A stretch of 64,000 nucleotides of DNA from Pseudoips prasinana (GCA_951640165.1 OX621243.1:8680001-8744000), one strand, 5' to 3'. Positions 34,744 through 44,792 are shown, counted from the stretch's first letter. The notes: a model not told the origin generated them from the letters alone. Program-made: numbers and translations.

Positions 34744-36123
34744 ATGATATCATTTCTTGTTACAATAAAAATGAGTAATGAGACTAACGTTACAATCATA
34801 AACAAAAACAACAAGCACACAGTATCTTACGAACAACTTAGTCTAAGCAGTTCGTCGTCAACCTCAAACATGTCTATGGCACATAGTCTACCAGACAATA
34901 ACACTAACTTTGATAACGAATACATAGACAGTTTAAAAGATCAAATAGCATCGTTAAATAACGCGCTTGATAGCGCTCACCAGCAAATAGACGAACTATT
35001 ATTGGAAAATAGCTCTCTCAAAACGTTTACACAGGAACAACAAAAAAAAATCACCTGCCTAAAGGCGATATGTACTAGTACCCCTCAAAGCACAAAAACT
35101 TCTCTAAAAAAGCGAAATAAAAACCAATGTAGAAGAACAAACGACTTTGAAAGAGAGGACAGTGGCAATGGTCAACGGAATGATGTGCCAAAGGTATTTA
35201 CCCAGTTGTCAACGAAGATAACCACTGCTGTATATACAACAACGAATCCAAGCAGGAGCAATCCAGAAATTCCCGATCAGACATCAAACCTACTACAAAA
35301 CCTTAGTACACAGCAATCAGACACAACTACCAAAAGCAATTTACTTCCGGATACCCAAAAGGAATCTCAAAAATATGTAAAAATATCACCTACTTCCATA
35401 TCACCTTTTAATAAAAGAAAGGTATACCGCTTTGGAGGAAAACAGTGCGTCGGGCTGTCGTCAAGCTTAATCTGGTCAAGAACACGCACCCAGTATGAAA
35501 ACTTCGAGTTCATGGCGATCACAAAACCTGAAGCATCTACGGAAGAAATTCTAAATTTTTGTAACTCATTGCGATTTAATAAAGACGACATTATTATATT
35601 ATCAGTAGGCGAACATGATACGAATCCAATTAAAATCATAAGTGAACTGAGTGCCACACTAAAAATATTAGCACACTGTTGTGTATTTGTACTTAGTGTA
35701 TGTAATAGTAAATATTTAAATGAGACTAAAATTAATGAAACAATCAGCCTAATTTGTAAAAATTTTAGTAATGTAAGGTTTATTAATTTGACATATAACT
35801 ACATTGACATTTGTAAAATCGTAAACAATGCTTTAGACTTGTATTATTACGAACAGAACTTTCTTACGTTTTCAAATAGGCCTATTAGAAATATGCGTCA
35901 GTTAATCCAAGATAAAAGTCAAGTGTTACAACATAATATACCCTTAACATCACGTAAAGGTACCATCCCCTACTACTTTTCTAAGATAAAGTGCAAAAAT
36001 GACAATGTTTCTTCTGTAAATATTCACGTTAGAAAATTAGGTTGCACACCTAAACCGGGTACTATCCCATATTACTTAAAAAAAATGGAACACATTGACA
36101 CCCAATTGTTTTTTCGGGGATAA
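34744..36123 (+). CDS. LINE ORF1 protein: coiled coil plus SGNH-hydrolase-like region
   Basis: 459 codons from the first in-frame ATG (34744). A second ATG nine codons on (34771) is an alternative start. Residues ~55-110 form a predicted coiled coil (heptad-like SLKDQIASLNNALDSAHQQ). Then comes a basic, Ser/Thr/Asn-rich linker. From ~220 a globular part contains DDIIILSVGEHDTNP, which resembles the GxND block of SGNH esterase domains found in ORF1 of CR1-type LINEs, although the canonical residues are not conserved. The C-terminus carries two copies of a GTIPYYFSK / GTIPYYLKK motif. No zinc knuckle is visible. ORF1 proteins of this class are nucleic-acid-binding chaperones of the retrotransposon particle. 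The SGNH assignment is an inference from pattern only. Confidence 0.75.
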   Translation: MISFLVTIKMSNETNVTIINKNNKHTVSYEQLSLSSSSSTSNMSMAHSLPDNNTNFDNEYIDSLKDQIASLNNALDSAHQQIDELLLENSSLKTFTQEQQKKITCLKAICTSTPQSTKTSLKKRNKNQCRRTNDFEREDSGNGQRNDVPKVFTQLSTKITTAVYTTTNPSRSNPEIPDQTSNLLQNLSTQQSDTTTKSNLLPDTQKESQKYVKISPTSISPFNKRKVYRFGGKQCVGLSSSLIWSRTRTQYENFEFMAITKPEASTEEILNFCNSLRFNKDDIIILSVGEHDTNPIKIISELSATLKILAHCCVFVLSVCNSKYLNETKINETISLICKNFSNVRFINLTYNYIDICKIVNNALDLYYYEQNFLTFSNRPIRNMRQLIQDKSQVLQHNIPLTSRKGTIPYYFSKIKCKNDNVSSVNIHVRKLGCTPKPGTIPYYLKKMEHIDTQLFFRG

Positions 36124-39001
36124 ACATTGTACTACTATTAACATTTTCCATCAAAATCTATGTGGTATCAATAATAAAAAAGATGAACTGGAAATTTATC
36201 TTATTGAATGTTCAAAAGAAATTAACTTCATTTGTATAACTGAACATTTTTTGAATGAAATTTCAGCGAAATATTTTAATTTTAATAATTACAAGATGGG
36301 TTCATACAATACCAGACCTAAAAGGGGCAGAGGAGGTTCCTTAATTTTATCTCTGGACAATATTAAAGTAGACGAGGTTCAAATATGTAAACAGTTATAC
36401 AAAAGCAACTGTTTTGAAGTGTGTGGGGTAAAAGATGCTATCACAAATGTATGTATAATTTGTTGTTACAGGCCTCCTGAAAATAGTAATTTTGAAAATT
36501 TTATGGATAGATTAGAAAAACTATTACTGCATTTCTTCAATAAACAGTGTATAATTTGTGGTGACTTTAACATTAATTTACTAAAAGATGACATAAGGCA
36601 AAATACTTTTATATCACTGTTAACTTGTTATAACTTCAGGTACCTAATTAACTCTCCGACATTTATAAGGAATCAATCACAATCGTGCATAGACAATATT
36701 TTGACTAATTTACCTGACTATTCTGTAAAAAATACTAGTGTTGACCATAATGGGCTGGCGGATGGACATGCAGGATTATTTTGTTCCATCTATTTAGAAA
36801 AAGTCGCATATAAAAACGAACCGATTTACATCCGTTTTTACAAACGGATATATAATTCAAAAAACAAAATTGAATTCAGGAAAAAGTTATTGTATACAAA
36901 TTGGAGCTCTGGTATTAATACTTTTATAGGACAATTAAGAAATATGCATTCTTCGACTTTCAAAAAAACTAAACTTAAAATGAATATCAAAAGAAAACGG
37001 CTTTCAAACTGGGTATCCAAGGGAATAAGAGTGGCCAGCAAAGTTAAACGGTTTCTTAACACTATAGATAAGATTAAATGCGAAGAATCGATTATTGAAT
37101 ATCGTAATAGATACATAAAAATGTATAGAAGAGTAGTAAATCATGCTAAAAGGAACGATGTTAGAAACCAAATAAATAAGGCATCAGATTCTAGTAAAGA
37201 AATTTGGAAAATAGTAAATAGACGACGTAATAATACCAAAAACTATGACCATGAACAAATTCTTCTTAAAATTGACAATAAAGTAATCAGTAATCCTCTA
37301 GAAGTTGCTAACATTTTTTCTAAAACATTTGACAACAGTGTATGCCTGAGGGCGTGTGACCACAATCAGGCTTTGACATTTTTGACTGACAATATTAACA
37401 GAATAGAAGAAAGCATGCATTTTGACTTAGTCACTCCTTTAGAAGTACTAAATATAGTTAAGAAAATGGTAAATAAATCTGCAGTTGGTCATGATGAAAT
37501 TCCTCTTGCTATCATCAAAGATAATATTGACCTGTTTGCAACACCTTTAGCTTTGTTTTACAATGAGTGCATTGAGGTTGGCCTGTTTCCTGAACAATTT
37601 AAAATCGCCCGTGTTATCCCAATATTTAAAAAAGGGTCAAAAACAGAGGCCGGCAACTATAGACCAATCTCCTTGCTACCCGTTCTGTCCAAGATTTTTG
37701 AGAAAATAATGAAAGATAGGCTTTTGAAACATATAAACACTCAAAATATTTTAAACTGTCAGCAATTTGGATACCAAAAAACTAAAGGCACCACTGATGC
37801 TATTGAAGCTTTAGTGGACGAGGTTGTCTGTAAATTAAATGACAGGCATAAAGTGGCAGGCATCTTTTTAGATTTGAGTTCTGCATTTGATACCGTTGAT
37901 CACAATATCCTGTTGTCAAAGTTAGAACACTATGGTATTCAAGAAAATGTACTAAAACTTTTCAGTTCATATTTGCATAACAGAAGACAGTATGTAGAAA
38001 TCAAAACTATAGTAAATGATGAAGAAAACGTTTACATATTAAACTTAATTACAGTTTTCCGTGGAGTACCTCAGGGCTCTATCCTGGGACCAATTTTCTT
38101 TATTTTATTCCTGAATGACCTGACTGAATACATAAAATCACAAATACCCGATATCAAACTTATTATATTTGCAGATGATACAAATGCTATAATATCTGCA
38201 GATACAATAACTGATTTAGAATCTAAGGTAAACGCGGTCGTAAAAGCTTTTGTGAAATGGTTTGGCTCTAATAATCTGAAACTTAACGTAAATAAAACGA
38301 AATTTATGCTGTTCAAAACTACAGTAAGAAATAATAACAGTCTTCAAGTAGTGTCTTGTGGAAATAAAGTAGATGTAGTTGATAATGTTAAGTTCTTAGG
38401 AGTACATATTGACGCTTTGCTGAATTGGAAATTGGAAACATCATCCATAACGAAAGCAATTAGTTCTGCATGCTATGCTATTCGTAATTTGAGAGACGAA
38501 CTCAGCTTGGCTCAACTCAAGCTGGTTTATTTTGCTCTGGTTGAGTCGAAGCTCCGATATAGCATCAAATTCTGGGGCAATAGTTACAACTACAACATCC
38601 AGCCAGTGTTTGTTTTACAAAAAAGAGCGATAAGAACAATGCTCCGCTTGCAGCAAATGGATTCATGCAGAGAATATTTTATTAAGCTAGAAATTTTGAC
38701 TGCCCCGTGCTTATACATATTAGTTTTATTAACAGGCTTTGTTAAAAATCTCCTCAAATTTGAAAATGTTGAGGAAAGACAAATTAGAGAGCAAACTCGT
38801 AGAAAGGACATACCTTCATTGTTCCAAGCCAAACTTAATGTGGTTCAACACAGCTCGAGAGTACAATCGGTCTCATTATATAATAAGTTGCCTTTAGAAT
38901 TTAAAAGCATATATCGACCAAATATATTCAGGGACAAATTAAAAAACTATTTATTGAAGAAAGGCTTTTATAGTGTACAAGAATTTATACATGACAAATG
39001 A
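36095..39001 (+). CDS. LINE ORF2: APE-type endonuclease and reverse transcriptase
   Basis: 968 codons in a -1 position relative to ORF1, overlapping its last 29 nt and starting at TTG or by reinitiation. N-terminal endonuclease: INIFHQNLCGI (Asn), FICITEHFL (catalytic Glu region), YRPP, CGDFNINL (Asp/Asn), and DGHAGLFCS (catalytic His). RT: ARVIPIFKKGS, NYRPISLLPVLSKIFEKIM, FLDLSSAFDTVDH (motif A), RGVPQGSILGPIFF (motif B), IIFADDTNA with the FADD at residues 692-695 (38168-38179), then NVKFLGVHID (motif E) and a thumb/C-terminal tail. All catalytic residues I can check are present. The protein nicks the target and copies LINE RNA by target-primed reverse transcription. Family: CR1 group (CR1/Daphne-like). 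The exact clade is uncertain. Confidence 0.93.
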   Translation: MTPNCFFGDKHCTTINIFHQNLCGINNKKDELEIYLIECSKEINFICITEHFLNEISAKYFNFNNYKMGSYNTRPKRGRGGSLILSLDNIKVDEVQICKQLYKSNCFEVCGVKDAITNVCIICCYRPPENSNFENFMDRLEKLLLHFFNKQCIICGDFNINLLKDDIRQNTFISLLTCYNFRYLINSPTFIRNQSQSCIDNILTNLPDYSVKNTSVDHNGLADGHAGLFCSIYLEKVAYKNEPIYIRFYKRIYNSKNKIEFRKKLLYTNWSSGINTFIGQLRNMHSSTFKKTKLKMNIKRKRLSNWVSKGIRVASKVKRFLNTIDKIKCEESIIEYRNRYIKMYRRVVNHAKRNDVRNQINKASDSSKEIWKIVNRRRNNTKNYDHEQILLKIDNKVISNPLEVANIFSKTFDNSVCLRACDHNQALTFLTDNINRIEESMHFDLVTPLEVLNIVKKMVNKSAVGHDEIPLAIIKDNIDLFATPLALFYNECIEVGLFPEQFKIARVIPIFKKGSKTEAGNYRPISLLPVLSKIFEKIMKDRLLKHINTQNILNCQQFGYQKTKGTTDAIEALVDEVVCKLNDRHKVAGIFLDLSSAFDTVDHNILLSKLEHYGIQENVLKLFSSYLHNRRQYVEIKTIVNDEENVYILNLITVFRGVPQGSILGPIFFILFLNDLTEYIKSQIPDIKLIIFADDTNAIISADTITDLESKVNAVVKAFVKWFGSNNLKLNVNKTKFMLFKTTVRNNNSLQVVSCGNKVDVVDNVKFLGVHIDALLNWKLETSSITKAISSACYAIRNLRDELSLAQLKLVYFALVESKLRYSIKFWGNSYNYNIQPVFVLQKRAIRTMLRLQQMDSCREYFIKLEILTAPCLYILVLLTGFVKNLLKFENVEERQIREQTRRKDIPSLFQAKLNVVQHSSRVQSVSLYNKLPLEFKSIYRPNIFRDKLKNYLLKKGFYSVQEFIHDK

Positions 39002-39171
39002 CTTCCTAATTATATAATGAAATGGTATTAACATAATAATATAAAATTGATAATAATGTAATTAATGGTTAATAATAATATAAAATTGATAATAGTGTAA
39101 TGTAATTATGTAATTTTAATTTGTAATTTAGCTTTAAAATTTTCAACACAAATGTATTTGTTATGAAATAA

Positions 39172-39198
39172 ATGACTTATGACTTATGACTTATGACT
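39172..39198 (+). repeat. Microsatellite 3' tail of the LINE, (ATGACTT)n
   Basis: Three full ATGACTT units and a partial fourth close the element. They mark its 3' boundary and serve as the likely template-jump signal in CR1-type elements. Confidence 0.85.
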
Positions 39199-39825
39199 CC
39201 GCAACACAGGGTTGTCTTTAAAAAAATATCTAACGAATTGCGAACGGACTGACGACGCAGTCGATCAGATTCGCAAAACATGGATCCCTTTAATTCTTTT
39301 AGTACGGAACCCTGAAATTTGTTATCATCTCACTTATGTGGCGCTCATTAATGTAAAAACGACATATTACGTGCTTACGAGCTTATCCATTAGTCAGTAT
39401 ATAAATAGCGAGTGCTGAAGTGGTTTAATTTAAAATCATATATTTTATTCTTGTAGTCATAACAAGACTAAACAGCTGATTAAAAATTTTAGGTGCAAGT
39501 ATTTTAGTTCATAATTGAGACTAGCCATGACGGAAATGCGAACAGGACGACATTTTTACTATTAAATTATCATTAACGGCGCTTATGGTGTCTTTAACAC
39601 TACTAAACTAATTTAAATATCATTAAATCTCTCTCTAATATAGCTCATATAAAACTGTCAAACTGTTTACCATACGCGCACCATGATGCGCAATGAGCTT
39701 ATTAGCTTCAGTAATTTGCAACAAGAGTAAAATGATACAATTAAACATGCCCTGTCCTCCTCTTAAGAACTATGTTAAAACGAAATACATTGACATTTAA
39801 ATTAATTTAGTTGGTATTGCATCAA

Positions 39826-40030
39826 ATCGGGGGTAGTACCTTATAGGAGGCGCTCAAAGTTGGTTGTTCTCGCCTATCCGTAAACCATCGGCCAAGTTAA
39901 GCAACCAGGTGTGTGGTCGTTTGTAGAAGATCACATTAGTAGTTTTATTTCTGAGCGTCTCTGTGCATAGAAGGCACATTAAGCCACCGGTCTTGCCTTA
40001 ATTTTATTTAAAGACAACGACCGCCTTGTC
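39826..40030 (+). repeat. Candidate 5S rRNA-derived SINE
   Basis: CATCGGCCAAGTTAAGCAAC followed by GTGTGGTCG resembles the internal control region of 5S rRNA (..GAAGTTAAGCAACATCGGGC..GGTC). The downstream body includes AGGCACATTAAGCCACCGGT. The 5S-like portion is short and diverged, so it is not a functional 5S gene. SINE3-type elements with 5S heads are known in animals. Confidence 0.5.
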
Positions 40031-40045
40031 AATCTAACTCTGTCT

Positions 40046-40210
40046 TGCGGGGTACTTTACAATACAAGCATATAATAGACGGACACAAATTACATCCAGA
40101 CTCAGAACAAAGATTTATGGGTCACACAAATAGTTGTCCGGGACTCGAACCCGCGACACGGAGCGGCGAGGCGACTGTCTTAGCCACTGCGCCACACGTG
40201 CAATCAATTG
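40046..40210 (-). repeat. SINE-3 copy
   Basis: Minus-strand copy. On the minus strand the head shows GTGGCGCAGTGGCTAAGAC and GCGGGTTCGAGTCCCGG (A and B boxes). The plus strand shows GGACACAAATTACATCCAGA and CGGGGTACTTTACAATAC. Better preserved boxes than the copy at 20853. Confidence 0.8.
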
Positions 40211-40301
40211 GTGCAATTAAGGAGGTTAAAGTCGTTAAGCCATGATATAAGTCTGTCTCGTATACTTGAACAACTGTGATCACTGGATTACTAGGTTACC
40301 C

Positions 40302-40420
40302 ATACATACATACATAGACTTACGCCTGTCTCCCAGAGGGGTAGGCAGAGACAACGGACTTCCATTTGTCACTATCCTTGCACACCTCTTTCGGTTCGTT
40401 TACTGACATTATATTCTTCA
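40302..40420 (-). mobile_element. RTE-type LINE, 5'-truncated 3' end
   Basis: Minus-strand (TATG)n tail at 40302-40317, then GCGTAAGTCTATG and the final ORF codons as in 56325-58424, but with clearly more substitutions than the copy at 3117-3236. An older insertion of the same family. Confidence 0.8.
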
Positions 40421-40839
40421 TACATGCTATCATATACATGCTATATACATGCATCTATAATTGTTAAACAACAGTTTCTATTTGCCGATAAATTCTACGA
40501 AATTATATTTTTGCACGTCAAATGCAATATTCCTACTAAAAACACTTTTTCTTCCGCCTTTTTAAAAGCGTAAGTGCGACTTACGCGTTATTACTCACCT
40601 GCCTTTATTAGGAAGCTGGTACGATCGTAAACAATAATTAACCAATGCAGGTGAATGCCTTTCATCAAAGGGCAACAATGCGACATTTCGATCTTCCTGT
40701 ATTCAAAGTGTTGAAAGAATATTCATTATTTAATTATCTCGGTTTTCCCCGTTGTCATAAGAAATCTACCTTCTTAATTTTTCCTTAATAATATTACTCA
40801 TCAATTATTATGGTGGTAGAACCATTAATAAAGGATTAC

Positions 40840-41343
40840 CTTATATTTTAAATAGTCTGCCAGCTGACATTAGGAGTGAACAAAACAAAATATATATAAA
40901 AACAAATTAAATAAAGTATTACTTACCAAGTTAGATTAGATAGATATTGTAGAGATATTGTTAATATATAAAATAATGTCATAATATTAACTGTAATTAA
41001 TAATAGATAATACCTAGGTAGTTATTTTTAGTAGGTATATATTTTGTTTTTGCTTTCTTGTTTATTGAGACTTTTCTCCCGCAGTCAAACCGACTGATCG
41101 GTTTTGTGGGGTATTTTTCTGTACTTTTCAATTCAATTCAATCTTTATTGCAATCATGTGTACATAGGTCTTACATATTAAAAGTTTCAACATGATACCC
41201 TGTTAGGGCACGGCAACATTAAATAATTAATAACAATTAAACTTGTGTCTTAATAATGAGGAAACAATAAATAAATAAATACTGCCGCTTCTCTTTTGTA
41301 CACCTCTCTATATTACAGATCTTATGAAAGGACATCATAGAAA
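40840..41343. pseudogene. Two LINE 3'-end remnants, target of the BEL insertion
   Basis: 40840-40960 (plus) encodes GLPYILNSLPADIRSEQNK, the type of sequence found at the very C-terminus of CR1/Jockey-type ORF2. From about 41132 to 41343 the plus strand reads CAATTCAATTCAATCTTTAT and onward, which looks like the 3' tail of a minus-strand LINE. The BEL element is inserted at 41348/41349, so the remainder of this sequence should resume after 50457. Confidence 0.5.
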
Positions 41344-41348
41344 GACTT

Positions 41349-42001
41349 TGTTCAACCTTGACCATACATCTACTACACGCGCCAGCAAAAAATCACAGCG
41401 TCAACATTAAGAGCGACATACATTCGTTACACGCGCCGGCAACACCGGCACACCGTCAGCACTGGGAAGTGGCCTACTGAGATTTTCGCTGCATCGGCTC
41501 GATACACACACAACACACATGTAAATAGGCATCAATGTGTATTTACCACAAAATTTGTATATAATAAAGTTAATTATTGTAATAAACTAGTCATCAAGCT
41601 GGAGTCGATTTTGATTCATCTCCTGTAACTCCTCTCACTGTGGCCAAGACACCTTTAGCCGTCATCGATCCTATGAGTCTGTGGGATCGGCAGTGGGAAA
41701 ACCTTTTCCTGTGTACATTGCACGACGTACACGAACCCCTATTCCTACCCAACTTCCGTCTGTTACCGTAGGTCTCCTGTGACAGACATCCCGTACGTCA
41801 AAACCGACGTAACCTACGTTCGGTCTGGTTTGTATGGTAGGCTAGGGCGTTAGGGAAGCTAGGGTACTAGGTGATTGTTAGAAGGCTAGGTTTGTAGTCA
41901 GCAGGGTCTTAGGTAACCACAGGCTCTGTTAGTTCAAACGTAGCCATACTGTACGTATTTAGGATAACGGCCGCCACGAGCTGTAAGCCTGGGTAGGTAC
42001 A
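41349..42001 (+). repeat. 5' LTR of the BEL/Pao element
   Basis: 653 bp, TGTTCAACC...GGTACA. AATAAA signals at 41563-41568 and 41581-41586 fit the polyadenylation region. Only the base in CTTGACCAT versus CTTGAACAT was seen to differ from the 3' LTR. Confidence 0.95.
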
Positions 42002-42003
42002 TT

Positions 42004-42016
42004 TGGTCCTTCGAGC
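42004..42016 (+). other. Primer-binding site of the BEL/Pao element
   Basis: TGGTCCTTCGAGC starts two bases after the LTR end. The TGG start matches the universal CCA tRNA terminus. The priming tRNA was not identified. Confidence 0.6.
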
Positions 42017-42306
42017 TTATTTTAAGAACCAGGGGGGTTTGTTCATTTGTTCCTGTAGGATAGCACTTACTGACATACACTTTAACGTACTTCAAGCTTG
42101 CGTACTCAATAAGCGCCTGTTTTGTTGTATGTTGAAGGACTGACTAACTTAGTTGTCGTTCGTACGGTAGCGGATCGGGAACCGGCCTCTCCACAAGCGG
42201 GTCTCACCGGTGTTTTGAGAAGTCGCACATACCGTATCGAGGGCAAAGATTGCAACTAAGTGTCGTAGAAACAGTTCGTTAGGGATAGGATAGGGCAGTT
42301 AGAAAA

Positions 42307-43821
42307 ATGGACATACAAGAAATTAATGAAACCATAAGAAGCCAAGAAGCGGACTACAATGAAATAAGACAAATATTCGCTAACATCAAGAAAGATTCCG
42401 CAACACGGAAAACTTTGAAGTACATCACGGAAAGGAGAGCTCGACTCACAGACATATTTACAAGAACGACCAATAACCATTCAAGACTAGAAGACCAGGA
42501 TGCGTTGTGTGATCACAAATACATCACTACTAACTACTACGATTCTATTAAAAAACAGTACGCGCAAGCTATTGATTACCTATTGAAGTGTGAGAGGCGA
42601 TTACAATTACTAAACCAAATTTATGAGCCAGAAGACATAGAACCCCAAGAAGAAAAAGTGGTCAGTTCACCGAAAATATTTATACAATTATTTCGTATCA
42701 ATCAGATGCAAAAAAAACTGCAGTCAGCAAATCAATCCATTGTTGAGGGCAAGGCGGATTGGTACTTAGAATCTCTACTAGCAACTTTACAAAAACCATG
42801 GCAAGAGATTGAAGAAACACATTTGTTAATCCTAATGGAAGATAGCACCGTTGACCACAGTTATTTTCAAGAAAATATGTTTGAAAGGACACAGACGGAA
42901 TTTGAGCTTGTTATTGAAAAATTGGCCGCAACTATGAGTAAAAAACCATCAAACAGCGATCATAAAACATCGATTAAGTTGCCAAAAATAGTAATTCCGA
43001 CGTTTAATGGCACTTATGAGTCATGGAGTTCGTTTTATGACTTATTTTTGAAGATAATACACGAAGATAAATCATTGAGTGACACAGAAAAAATGCAGTA
43101 CTTAAAGACGCATGTACAAGGAAACGCCGCTAAGCTGATTAAGCATTTAACAGTCTGTGACGCAAATTACGCAACCGCATGGACTCTGTTAACGAAGCGA
43201 TACAAAAATGAGAGATTGATCGTTACCAAACACATCGACAAAATTCTAAGTTTGACAAAAATAAAAAAGGCCAATGCTACGAACTTGAGAAACTTGCATG
43301 ATACGATTAATGAAAACCTAGAGGCACTGAAAAGTCAAAAAATTGACATCTCAACGTGGGACCCTATCTTAACTAGACTGCTTAGTAGAATATGGGACTC
43401 AGAAACTGATGAAAAATACGAACATCAGTTGAAGGAACCAAACAAAATACAAGATTTTTCGGAAATGATGCAATTTTTGGAGAAGAGATTTAAATGTTTG
43501 GAAAGTACTTGCTTTTCTCAAGAAGAAGTTAGTGGTCACAAGCCGCGCAATGAATTTTCAGATGTCATAAAAAACCGAGAGGACAAACGCATGTGTTGGT
43601 TTTGTCACAGTTACGAACACAGCATTTATCAATGTTCTAGTTTTAAAGCGCTGACAGTGCAAGACCGCAATAAGGCGGTCAATGACAAACAAATGTGCAA
43701 AAATTGTTTGGTACACGAAATGACGATTAAATGTAACAGCACGAAAAGTTGCGGATACTGTGGGAAAAGAGGTCACCATTCTTATTTGCACCATCACAAC
43801 CAACAAACGCGTCACCATTAA
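42307..43821 (+). CDS. BEL/Pao gag polyprotein
   Basis: 504 codons from an ATG that follows a ~290-nt leader. The N-terminal ~190 residues are helical and charged (NETIRSQEADYNEIRQIF). Residues ~215-330 carry the Pao-type gag domain (IPTFNGTYESWSSFYDLF, LKTHVQGNAAKLIKHL). Two zinc knuckles close the protein: C430-x2-C433-x4-H438-x4-C443 and C482-x2-C485-x4-H490-x4-H495, which bind element RNA. Ends at TAA 43819-43821, inside the start of the pol frame, which is -1 relative to gag and overlaps it by about 70 nt. I saw no standard slippery heptamer in the overlap, so the frame change is either non-canonical or a mutation. Confidence 0.93.
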   Translation: MDIQEINETIRSQEADYNEIRQIFANIKKDSATRKTLKYITERRARLTDIFTRTTNNHSRLEDQDALCDHKYITTNYYDSIKKQYAQAIDYLLKCERRLQLLNQIYEPEDIEPQEEKVVSSPKIFIQLFRINQMQKKLQSANQSIVEGKADWYLESLLATLQKPWQEIEETHLLILMEDSTVDHSYFQENMFERTQTEFELVIEKLAATMSKKPSNSDHKTSIKLPKIVIPTFNGTYESWSSFYDLFLKIIHEDKSLSDTEKMQYLKTHVQGNAAKLIKHLTVCDANYATAWTLLTKRYKNERLIVTKHIDKILSLTKIKKANATNLRNLHDTINENLEALKSQKIDISTWDPILTRLLSRIWDSETDEKYEHQLKEPNKIQDFSEMMQFLEKRFKCLESTCFSQEEVSGHKPRNEFSDVIKNREDKRMCWFCHSYEHSIYQCSSFKALTVQDRNKAVNDKQMCKNCLVHEMTIKCNSTKSCGYCGKRGHHSYLHHHNQQTRHH

Positions 43822-44792
43822 AAAGTGGGTCTAGAAAAGAAGGTTTGTCAACCCCATCCACAAGTAAAGCTATGACAAAGTCTACATCCAACATATCTAC
43901 CACTTACAGAGCTGATATACAAAAAACCACGTTACTTGCGACGGCCTCAGTACAAGCAAACTCTATAGACGGAACATCCCACGTACTGAGAGTTCTATGC
44001 GACCAGGGTTCAGAAGCCTCATTCTGTACGGAAGAGGTGGCCCAATTGTTAGCATTTCCACGGTGCAATATACAAACTGAGATAATCGGGATTGCTGACG
44101 AGAAACCTAAAACATCGAATTATACTATCGATGTCCAACTACAACCAAGATTCCCCAGCGAATACAGGTTACCAGTCACACTTATCATTCTACCAAAATT
44201 AACTGGCTCGCTACCAGAGAAAAACATACCAGAAATACGGTCAGATTGTTTACAAAACAAACTAATTGCCGACCCTACGTATTACAAAAGAGGCCCAATA
44301 GATATAATATTGGGCGCTCAAGAATATAGTAATTTACTATTAAACGGATTGTACAAGATTCAAGATGGAATTATCGCACAAGATACAGAATTTGGATGGA
44401 TTTTATCTGGGATTTGCTGTAATCAGACTACCACTAATACAATAAAAATCATCAGTATGACAACACGTACTACAGAAGTTCAACAACTAAGCAAGTTTTG
44501 GGAGTTAGAGGAAGTACCCGAAAAATACCAGTTATCGAATTACGACCAAGACTGCGAAAACTTTTACCAAGAAACTACAATTAGGAATCCGGATGGAACC
44601 TACACCGTGAGACTTCCTTTCAAGGATAACAATATCGATTACGGGGATTCTCGCCAAAAAGCTGTGGCAAGGCTTTTACAACTAGAACGAAAGTTTGCTA
44701 AAGATGGGAACCTGCAAAAAAGATACCAAGAATTCTTAAATGAATACCTAGAAATGGGCCACATGAGAAAAGTCACTAGAACAGACTATTAA
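43749..44792 (+). CDS. BEL/Pao protease and start of RT, ended by an in-frame TAA
   Basis: Open frame overlapping the end of gag. No ATG near its start; it opens at TTG and is presumably read by frameshift. Residues ~60-220 form the Pao-type aspartic protease (DUF1758-like), with DQGSEASFC placing the active-site Asp at residue 85. After it comes a helical connector with WELEEVPEKYQ and the segment leading into RT (DGTYTVRLPF, EYLEMGHMRKV). TAA at 44790-44792 stops the frame just before RT. The bases around it form a short imperfect direct duplication (CAAATACTAT twice at 44795-44819), suggesting a small in-frame insertion that carried the stop. Described only; the original sequence is not inferred further. 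Confidence 0.85.
   Translation: MRILWEKRSPFLFAPSQPTNASPLKSGSRKEGLSTPSTSKAMTKSTSNISTTYRADIQKTTLLATASVQANSIDGTSHVLRVLCDQGSEASFCTEEVAQLLAFPRCNIQTEIIGIADEKPKTSNYTIDVQLQPRFPSEYRLPVTLIILPKLTGSLPEKNIPEIRSDCLQNKLIADPTYYKRGPIDIILGAQEYSNLLLNGLYKIQDGIIAQDTEFGWILSGICCNQTTTNTIKIISMTTRTTEVQQLSKFWELEEVPEKYQLSNYDQDCENFYQETTIRNPDGTYTVRLPFKDNNIDYGDSRQKAVARLLQLERKFAKDGNLQKRYQEFLNEYLEMGHMRKVTRTDY

Larger units (their letters stand above)
34070..39198 (+). mobile_element. CR1-type non-LTR retrotransposon with two intact ORFs
   Basis: Apparently full-length LINE. A 5' untranslated leader includes a CpG-rich patch at about 34150-34210. ORF1 (34744-36123) and ORF2 (36095-39001) overlap by 29 nt, followed by a 3' UTR and a microsatellite tail of ATGACTT units (39172-39198). 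A short simple-repeat tail instead of poly(A) is typical of the CR1 group. The 5' boundary is an estimate, because no target duplication could be fixed. It lies in sense opposite to the host ABCG gene. Both frames are open from end to end, so it may be recently active. Confidence 0.85.
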
